Below are positions 1-10,500 of a stretch of 64,000 nt of DNA, one piece after another (within the stretch, counting starts at the first letter, position 1; every line of letters starts with the position of its first letter). Source of the DNA: Apostichopus japonicus (lineage: Eukaryota > Echinodermata > Holothuroidea > Aspidochirotida > Stichopodidae); the NCBI RefSeq assembly GCF_037975245.1, contig NC_092569.1:8650001-8714000 (forward strand), written 5' to 3'. Position numbers and translations under genes: made by a program. Below the pieces are notes generated by a model. That model saw nothing but the letters and a program-made list of their open reading frames with translations, was not told the DNA's origin and searched no databases.

Positions 1-275
1 CCACTGCCACCAGTTTGTCATGGGGCAGATTCTTGATTAGGTAGATCTGTATTTTCCCCCTGCATTTTTTGGAATGACAAAAATGCTCACACAATTGCGT
101 CGGGAATATTGTTCCATGACATTTGATTTGTCCCATATCACATATTAATTTGTCATGTTCGATGGTCAGTGTGGTGAGTTCCTTGGAGCTTTTGCCCAGT
201 TGGCATTCAAGGTCACTGAAGATACCGGTCAAGATCTCATGGACCACGAACGCATGGGTCATGACGTCATGGGTT
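1..275 (-). CDS. partial internal or terminal coding exon, unrecognised protein
   Basis: On the minus strand one frame is open for 91 codons from an acceptor-like CCATTTCTCAG (exon begins at 275 with one base completing a split codon) to the window edge. All three plus-strand frames stop quickly in this stretch. The translation has ordinary composition rather than repeat character: it begins THDVMTHAFVVHEIL, includes SSKELTTLTIEHDKL, and holds a Cys/His-rich segment CEHFCHSKKC at about residues 62-71, which could bind metal but is not a motif I can name. The leading phase does not fit the last donor of the neighbouring receptor gene, whose own final exon is found at 4391-4575, so this belongs to a different gene on the same strand. 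Upstream exons were not found between 276 and 4390. Function unknown. Confidence 0.5.
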
Positions 276-3102
276 CTGAGAAATGGGTCAATATAATATA
301 GTCTTTGGTTATAAATAAGAGAAAGTGTGTATAGGAAGTGAATTCCGTCTAGCGTCACCTCTCCGATGCTGCTTACGTTTCCATCATGTCATATGCCATG
401 CTACTTTTGCTTTGCTACCAAACGTCGCAAACAGTGAGAAACATTCCATTAGACTTGGCTTTGTGACAGAAATCATCTAGGTTTGACTACTTCCGTATAT
501 TAAATAGCATATGGAGATTGTATAACATATTAAGGACCCTTCCTCAAATTACACTTTTATGCTTTACGATTTATAGCAAATAATGTCTTGGTAAAGTTGG
601 TAGTAACTACGTTTGTGCCACTGTATGTTTTCATTAACCATAGACTGGTTTAATATTCATTGAACGTTCATTAGGACTATGGCAGCAGCATTTCCTATCA
701 AGCCTGATAACGTTTATATTGTAACATTTACTCAGTCTAAGATTGCGGGGGCGCCTGAATATTCCCTACTGAGGACTGGTGGTGGTATGGAAACAAATGC
801 GGCTTGGATGGCAGTGTGCTAATAACGATGAGCCTTGAATCTCGCTATTACATGCAAAGAATATAACACATATATAAACACGTAAAGAACGAACGCTGAG
901 ATTTCGTAATCTATTAGTACAATCAGCCACAATACATCGGCACGAAGCCCTCAAAATTGAATAGAAAAACATGTACTTAAACGAAAACGGTCACAAGCGA
1001 GGTCTCAATACCGAAGTAGAGTCCTATAACGATACGCACAATATTGTATAAAAGACGAATACGAAACATATACAAATACGACCCCAATGATCGGAGCCAG
1101 AGCTAGTACCACTGAACCGAACGATTCAGAACGGGGGGGGGGGGGGGGGCGAAGCCTGACTTACAAGTCTCGAGATCTGATCCACCTTAGCTGATGGACA
1201 TACGTCACGTGACCTGTAATAAGTCACTGCCCACATGGAAAGCACATGTGGCTAAAAACGGTGAAATGTAGCCTGAATAAATAGAGGGCGACAGATATGA
1301 TGACCAACGGCATTACACTATGATAATTTAAGCTGTCTTTAAACGGATATATTGGTATGGCAATTTGCATCTTTTAATAAACCTCTGTAAAAATGTCGCA
1401 AATTAACGAACGAAAGAAGCAGCTGTTAATTGGCAGTTTTGTTTATAGCCAACAAGCTAAACATAAAACAAAGAACAAGCTGTCATTAAATCCCATCTAT
1501 AAAAACAACTGACAGTTGTAACTGTTAATGGTTTGACATATTATGTGTTACTTTTAGTTAACGTACTTTCTAACTGATTATAGGTTACCATAAGCTAATG
1601 ACCATCATGATTTACTGGCGTAAGTTGTTTTGCTAGTTGATTAATTTTATCAATAGAACAATTGATTGGAATGGTGAAAGGAGCGAAAATAACATTTCTC
1701 GTCTAAGTGGAGTCCATTAGACCTTATAGTGATTGACAGTTGAGTATTGTTTTAAATGATTATAGTTGTCTTATTTGAATGCTGCATGTGAGACTACAAC
1801 CAGTGTTACGTGTATTCTGCTATAGTTAATATTAAAAGCGGCATAAGCAAATTTCACTTCTGGCCGGATTAGACTATATTCTGTCAAAGTTTCATAATGG
1901 GGTTTCTCCTTTTCATTAACCTATACAAAGTAAACCATTGCTTCTATATATAACTCTATACTGTACACGTTTTGGTTGGTCTTCAGTAATTATTACTGAT
2001 CGCTGAAGCAACAGCATAATTATAAGCATTTGTAGTGACATCATTGCAAGAAATTAACAAATTGGATATGGTTTCTGTGTAAATGCATCAATGACGTGTG
2101 AAACCCAAAGGGGAGCAGATCGTTTAGCAGCAAACCTTCAGACAATCTTTATGTGCTTTCGCCATGAAGCATGTATTAAAACCATATGTTAATAATCGGA
2201 TGATCTTGCCATTTATACTGTTACAGCATGGTCTCTTGAAGCATTGTTTATATTATCAAACTTTAAAGATACCGGGTATGGAGACAAACAAGAGTAATAG
2301 TGATATCATATGTGGATGTGACTGTCTCACCTTAAATCTCACCAAGATGTTGCACGGCCCGATTTCTATATTTAAATGATTCCAATAATTTTACTCATTA
2401 ATAAGGACAAGAAATGCAGTTTAACATCATATACAGTTAGTGTATTCAGATTTATATCTTTGTTGATCAGACACGATGCATTATATAAATATTAATTTTA
2501 TACATATGGAATGAAAACTGAAGCAAAGATAATACGAAGCGAGAAAGGAATTTGACTTGATTTTGGAAGAATTATAAATAAAACTTGAATTTGAATAATA
2601 TTTACGTAAATAAAGCATTATCATAATGGTGTCTTATAACGTGAAACAAAATAAGAATATGATGAATTGGCAGGAATTCGTCCAAATTCAGATGTATTGA
2701 CAGCAGGAATCAGAATAAAAACAAATAAATTGTTAACCGGAGTGAAGTATGTCCCTCCACTTATGACAAAATATATATACAATTATAACAGAATGGAATC
2801 TTCCACTATTTTTACGTGGTATAACAGTTCAAATATTTGACTTTAATCCTCGTGAGGTAAGTTCAAGGTTCAAATCAGGATCTGTGTAGAGCTGTGAGCG
2901 GAGTCTTGCATTCATGATCATCACACGGATAGGGTTTCCTAACTGTGGGGGAAATATTTTAAACTTATGGGGGTGGTTTGATCCTCTTAATTACAATATG
3001 TATTGGCGACCAAATGCTATGACGCACACAATTCATTATAAACAACAGCTTGTGGGATATTTTACAAAAGATTACATAACAGCAGCCAACTGAGTAAAAA
3101 TT

Positions 3103-3140
<38 letters not shown>

Positions 3141-4390
3141 TACATTTACTTTTATTACTAGACAACCCAGAGTAGCACATAGCGCAGTAGCTCATTTAGA
3201 ACCTCATAAATCAACGGGAAACAAGAAAGTTGAAGATAAATGTTTATTGTGCATGTACAAGTTCATCAAAAAAAAAAGGATTAGGAATTTCATTGTTGAT
3301 GAGAAATTAAATTCGTTTCTGCAACTACAATAAGTCGTGTGTTAGAAACAACTATGCAGGTCCAGGCGCGTAGCCCACTTTCCTGGTGCGAAGGTAAATG
3401 TCAAAGTTTGTGTCCCAATTTTAAGGCTCAACGAATGTAAGTTTAATTATAATGCTTGTATTGATATGAATTTTCATGACAACATATCGGTTGTACTATC
3501 TTTAACGAATTATAATTTTAGGAAGTTGTGGTTGGGGAGGGGGGGGGGGGGAGGCACAACATTTGGCTGGCTTCGGTTCTGAGGAGGGGCTTAGGGAGGG
3601 GTCTTCCACTTCCCTTTGTTTCGGTGAGGGGATAAAATGCTTAGATGCAACATGGTGATACCATTTCCATCTTCAACTACATTTGTATATACTTCAGTGT
3701 ATGCGAATTTGCATGTGTGTATTTTGAAATGTAAGCCATTTGATCGGGTTAGGGCGGAGGGTAGGAGATGATCCCAAAACACCAACGACTACTTCCCTGT
3801 ATATATTTACTATACCAAACATGTCAAAACACAAAATAGTAGGTATGGGTGTAGGTGTCTCATATCTCAATGTTAAATTGACCCAAAATAGAGATATTGA
3901 CTTTTCCATTAGAGCAGACAGTTAAGTTCCACACGACGCAGTAAAAACGTCTTTCACCGAATCAAAGTTAGAATATTCACAGATATTTCGTAGTATGATC
4001 AATGAGAAAAACCTTCTGAAATGCAGATATACACTATAGTATTTTTTCTTTAAATACATAGTTTGCCATCCTCGGATTTGTCGCTGAATGTCTGATGGAG
4101 GCGAACTCCCCCCCCCCCCCCTTTGCCTCACCTTCCCCTCTTCTTACTCGACACTTGACGTCTGTGTCGAGGTTTAGAGAGCATCATCAGCTCTAGCAAT
4201 ATTCCGAACATTGTACTTTCTGCAGACTTACTGGATACTGGTAAACTCCAACGAAGGTAAAACTATTCCTGTACTTGTGTGCTTGTTTTGTTTTTTATCG
4301 AATTAACAAAATTCAACATAATCGATTCTCGATAGAAACATGCGTGCACGCCTTCATCTGATGCCGGATTGAACACTTCCACCACTCGCT
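276..4390. other. no gene seen; non-coding spacer with simple repeats
   Basis: I see no convincing coding exon here. The stretch holds a poly-G run near 1133-1150, a (TA)n run at 3109-3136, a G-rich patch near 3533-3600 and a poly-C run near 4109-4120. A CAGGCGCGTAGCCCA sequence at 3363 resembles one end of the hAT-like elements found later, but no partner end was found. It includes the 3' flank of the receptor gene, which ends at 4391; no poly(A) signal could be assigned confidently. Confidence 0.5.
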
Positions 4391-4575
4391 TTACGTGTCC
4401 ATTTTGCTTGAAAAATTTGTCATGGGTAAACATTCAGTGTTAGCTCCACTGCTGACTGCCTGAGTCCTACGTGAGGCCCGGGAGTGCTCTTGGATTGTAC
4501 CGTTGTAGGCTGGGTTCCTAGGAGTACTTCGCGCTCTGCAGCAAATCATTGCTCGGAAAGCATTACGAAATTTAG
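4391..4575 (-). CDS. receptor coding exon 6 (helix 8, C-terminal tail, stop)
   Basis: 185 nt ending in TAA at 4393-4391. Acceptor TTCTTTATTCAG|CTAAATTTC joins in phase to exon 5 to give NFMSAKFRNAFRAMICC, then a basic Ser/Thr-rich tail of about 48 residues ending FSSKMDT. The paired cysteines after helix 8 match the CC palmitoylation site of related receptors. The helix-8 KFR segment shows that this is the true last coding exon. Confidence 0.85.
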
Positions 4576-7500
4576 CTGAATAAAGAAAACAATAATAACA
4601 TCATTTAAGTGATGAATTTATTGTAACTCCATGGTCAGACTGACAATAGGAAATCATGAAATAAAAACATAGTGTCTAAATCTTTGTAAAGACAGTGGGT
4701 TTGGGAGGCTGAGCAGAATTTGGTGACCAGATACCTAACCGCAAATTTTGGACACAATTCGATTGCCGTATTGTGGACGCTACACACATGGCAACCACAA
4801 CACACATTTTTGTACACAAAGAGGTTTAGAGACTTACAAGGTTTACGAAATGCATGCAGCAACAGTATCTGAAGTACGACACTTAAGCGACAACTTATCT
4901 AAGAGATTTCAAGGAGCTTCATATTTATATAAAGGTTTATTGTATTGTATTAATATCTGTTCAGAAGACGGTACTCTCACTTCACATTGTTCATGAAAGA
5001 GTTTCTTATTGAACATTAAAAAAAAAATGGCTTATAACCTCGTCTATTTAAAGAAAATTTTGCAGGACGGAGAAAAGGTAGGCCCTACATGTGGGTTCGA
5101 GTCAACTTGAGAGTAAATCGATATTCAACTCCATCATAAATCATAAATAACAAAGATATATGTTGTAACACCACGACATAACCGAACTAGTCCCACCTGT
5201 ACATCTATACAACTTACCGCTCATAAAATTATAGATGAGTGGATTGACGGCGCTGTTCAGGTATGTCAATAAACTAGTTATCAGGATAGGTGTGTTTGAC
5301 TTGTTGTGCTCCGTCAATGGGTCAAATTTATTAAAGTATCCAAAAACCCTGAGAAGAAAGATAAATGAGATGTAAATGAAATATTATGCCTGAAACTAAC
5401 TGAAGCTATTCACGATCTCTATATAGACTATAAAAGCCGACAACGCTCATAGCAATTTTTACCATAGCAACATAGGGAAATTCTGTCTTCGTAACAGAGC
5501 AATACAAATCTGGAATGATCTATCAAAAAATTTAAGTCCATAACTTCAAAACCCACATTCACCAGACATTTGAAAAAGGAATTTATTAACTCGTACTAGT
5601 ATTATTTAATCTTTTCACGTATCCATCTCAGCATCATTAGGATATTATTACTGTATATTTAATCCTTACGTATATTCTGTGTTATAAATATTTGTATATT
5701 TTTCTTTTCTTTTCTCCCAGGGAGTCTCCTACATTGTTAGGTCTTTTCATGACTTTATAGGAGACTTCCTTTCCCATTGTACACAATTGGCGATAAAACA
5801 AATAAATGAATTAAAAAGGTGGCGACCCTAATTTAAGAACACTTGAAATCATTTTAACCCTGTCATGATTCCACCTGCAAAGACAGTTATTTGTGATGAT
5901 TAAGCAATGATAAGAAGGATCTGGAAAACATGTAGTAAGCTTAAGAAACTTGGGATATGTACAGCATTTAACAATCGTGGAGTCATATTCAGTAAGTACA
6001 CGTTAAAGGACCTTTATATGAACTACATGTAATGGATTGTTGGATTGTGACTTAATATAAAGAGAAGCCTTTCGCTTCACTAATCTTAGAATGTTAACTA
6101 AATGCAGAAGAGGGAAGGGAGCCTTTAACTTGACTATCCTAAAATGTTAACTGTATATATAGAGAAAATGAATCTTTTAGCTTCAGTAACCTTAAATGTT
6201 AACCAAATGAAGAGAGAATAGAGTTTTAGCTTCATTAACCTTATAATATAACTGAATGTTGAGGAGAGGAAAGTGGCTCTACTCGACTAACCTTAAGATG
6301 TTAACTATCTGGAAAGGCAGGAGGCACACTGCAAAGATAAGCACAACCACAATCAGCATGCGTGCTACTTTTCGACGAGACTCGATTTGTGCAGCCGTCT
6401 TGCTCTTTTCTTTGGATGATTTCGTAAGTTTTTGAGTCTCTGCATGACCTAAAGGAGTAACAAAAAATGTAGAGCTTGGCTAGATATAGTATATAAACGA
6501 ATATAAACCATTGAAAAATCCTACTGTGACTCAAATTACAATAAAGTTATAGGAACAAGGAGGCGAAGAAAAGGGAATTTAAGCAAACAAATACAAAGAT
6601 AGTATCGACACGGAGCCATGGAAATGATTCAAATTAAGTCGCAATTATGGTTAATCTATAACAGTCTGATCAAATTGTAAATTTAACACAGCATGGAAAT
6701 TGGTTTTTATTTCCCCCTAACTATTGGGCATGCGCATTTCATAACGAAGTACAATTAATTCAATGTTGTCATTAGATGACGAATATGTCTATCTGAAAAC
6801 ATAAAACCTCCGTCAAACTAAAACTGCATAAAGTCAAAGTCTAAATGACATTTTTATGGAAATGCATAAGTAATGAGGTAGCATAATAATAAATCTAATT
6901 CGTGCATACCAACTTTCAGGGGAAAAGAGAGCGGCGATGGATTTGTTTGGACTCAAGGTATATCATTTACAATAACATTAACTGTATTTTGTGTACGTAG
7001 TGGTCTGAGCAGCAACTTTAATGGGGGTGACTCCCATGCCATACATACGTATTATTGCAGCGCTAGGAGTCTTTGGTTCAATTAGACGTCACTTACTCAT
7101 TTCTTCTGTAGGAATTCCAGACCATAAAGTTTTACACACGTTTCTATAAGCCACGCCAATAACCGTGAGAGGAAGAACATAGTTGATAAATGTCATAAAT
7201 AGGTAATAAATCGTTTGCCACACGGTATTTTGCCACCGTTTCTGAAAAGAGATAATAAAACAAGTTAACAGAGAAGGCAAGAGACAGATATGTATGTGAG
7301 CATGAATGTTAATGATCAATAGGCAGTGATATATGCATATATTGCGAAGGTATCATTGATACACATATTAATATGAACAAAACACATGTAACTGTTACAA
7401 ATAGTTTTCCTGATTTGAATACACTATTTATGTATGGGCCCATTTAATATGAGCAACTTACATAATATCATAGTATATATAACTTCATTCATACACTGTA

Positions 7501-10500
7501 CAATATATCTCATACTATTAATTTCCGTGTAAGTATCGATCAAGGTACAAACCTCTTTACAAGCCGCCAACCAATTTGGATAATCGATATGTACCAGTCC
7601 AGGCATTCGTTCGACATCATTTACAACGATAAGGGGTGAGGCAACTGTAATGGAAGCCACCCAAATGATGATAACCACAACCACCACCCTCGTAGCACTA
7701 ATTTGAAACTTTAGTGGTCTGCAAATAGCCAAGTATCGGTCGACGGAAATCATCATCAGCGTATAAATAGAAACACAGAGAGATACAAGCTGACGGTGGA
7801 AGAAAGAATGACGAGAATTAATACACAACGAATTCAGTGACATACATTACCACGCATTCAGGGGTGTCGATACCAAGGTCAGGCCTCGAGAATAATGATA
7901 TCACCCTGCCCCATTTTCTACTGTTCATATATCCCATACTTTCGACATACATTACCACACATTCAGGGGTGTCGATACCCAGGTCAGGCCCCGAGAATAA
8001 TGATATCACCCTGCCCCATTTTCTACTGTTCATATATCCCATACTTTCGACATACATTACCACGCATTCCGGGGTGTCGATACACAGGTCAGGCCTCGAG
8101 AATAATGATATCACCCTGCCCCATTTTCTACTGTTCATATATCCCATACTTTCGACATACATTACCACACATTCAGGGGTGTCGATACGCAGGTCAAGCC
8201 CCGAGAATAATGATATCACCCTGCCCCATTTTCTACTGTTCATATATCCCATACTTTCGACATACATTACCACACATTCAGGGGTGTCGATACGCAGGTC
8301 AAGCCCCGAGAATAATGATATCACCCTGCCCCATTTTCTACTGTTCATATATCCCATACTTTCGACATACATTACCACACATTCAGGGGTGTCGATACGC
8401 AGGTCAAGCCCCGAGAATAATGATATCACCCTGCCCCATTTTCTACTGTTCATATATCCCATACTTTCGACATACATTACCACGCATTCCGGGGTGTCGA
8501 TACACAGGTCAGGCCTCGAGAATAATGATATCACCCTGCCCCATTTTCTACTGTTCATATATCCCATACTTTCGACATACATTACCACACATTCAGGGGT
8601 GTCGATACCCAGGTCAGGCCCCGAGAATAATGATATCACCCTGCCCCATTTTCTACTGTTCATATATCCCATACTTTCGACATACATTACCACGCATTCC
8701 GGGGTGTCGATACACAGGTCAGGCCTCGAGAATAATGATATCACCCTGCCCCATTTTCTACTGTTCATATATCCCATACTTTCGACATACATTACCACAC
8801 ATTCAGGGGTGTCGATACGCAGGTCAAGCCCCGAGAATAATGATATCACCCTGCCCCATTTTCTACTGTTCATATATCCCATACTTTCGACATACATTAC
8901 CACACATTCAGGGGTGTCGATACGCAGGTCAAGCCCCGAGAATAATGATATCACCCTGCCCCATTTTCTACTGTTCATATATCCCATACTTTCGACATAC
9001 ATTACCACACATTCAGGGGTGTCGATACGCAGGTCAAGCCCCGAGAATAATGATATCACCCTGCCCCATTTTCTACTGTTCATATATCCCATACTTTCGA
9101 CATACATTACCACACATTCAGGGGTGTCGATACGCAGGTCAAGCCCCGAGAATAATGATATCACCCTGCCCCATTTTCTACTGTTCATATATCCCATACT
9201 TTCGACATACATTACCACACATTCAGGGGTGTCGATACGCAGGTCAAGCCCCGAGAATAATGATATCACCCTGCCCCATTTTCTACTGTTCATATATCTC
9301 ACACTTTCGACATACATTACCACGCATTCAGGGGTGTCGATTCGCAGGTCAGGCCTCGAGAATAATGATATCACCCTGCCCCATTTTCTACTATTCATAT
9401 ATTTCATAATTTCGAAATCATTACACGCATGCAGGGGTGTCGATACGCAGGTCAAGCCCCGAGAATAATGATATCACCCTGCCCCATTTTGTACTGTTCA
9501 CATATCCCATACTTTCGACATACATTACCACGCATTCAGGTGTGTCGATACGCAGGTCAAGCCCCGAGAATAATGATATCACCCTGCCCCATTTTGTACT
9601 GTTCACATATCCCATACTTTCGACATACATTACCACACATTCAGGGGTGTCGATACGCAGGTCAAGCCCCGAGAATAATGATATCACCCTGCCCCATTTT
9701 GTACTGTTCACATATCCCATACTTTCGACATACATTACCACGCATTCAGGTGTGTCGATACCCAGGTCAGGTCTCGAGAATAATGATATCACCCTGCCCC
9801 ATTTTCTACTGTTCATATATCCCATACTTTCGACATACATTACCACGCATTAAGGTGTGTCGATACCCAGGTCAAGCCCCGAGAATAATGATATCACCCT
9901 GCCCCATTTTGTACTGTTCACATATCCCATACTTTCGACATACATTACCACACATTCCGGGGTGTCGATACGCAGGTCAAGCCCCGAGAATAATGATATC
10001 ACCCTGCCCCATTTTGTACTGTTCACATATCCCATACTTTCGACATACATTACCACGCATTCAGGTGTGTCGATACCCAGGTCAGGTCTCGAGAATAATG
10101 ATATCACCCTGCCCCATTTTCTACTGTTCATATATCTCATACTTTCGACATACATTACCACACATTCAGGGGTGTCGATACGCAGGTCAGGCCCCGAGAA
10201 TAATGATATCACCCTGCCCCATTTTCTACTGTTCATATATTTCATAATTTCGAAATCATTACACGCATACAGGGGTGTCGATACCCAGGTCAAGCCCCGA
10301 GAATAATGATATCACCCTGCCCCATTTTCTACTGTTCATATATCTCATACTTTCGACATACATTACCACGCATTCAGGGGTGTCGATACGCAGGTCAGGC
10401 CTCGAGAATAATGATATCACCCTGCCCCATTTTCTACTGTTCATATATTTCATAATTTCGAAATCATTACACGCATGCAGGGGTGTCGATACCCAGGTCA

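Noticed and set aside
1-275. Tail exon of the receptor gene
   Set aside because: The phase does not match the exon 5 donor, and the true helix-8 exon with stop is at 4391-4575.
4635-4996. Overlapping short frames between receptor exons 5 and 6
   Set aside because: They lie in intron 5, have no domain similarity and are open by chance on both strands.
5085-5105. tRNA B-box-like GGTTCGAGTC
   Set aside because: No A box, acceptor stem or cloverleaf around it.
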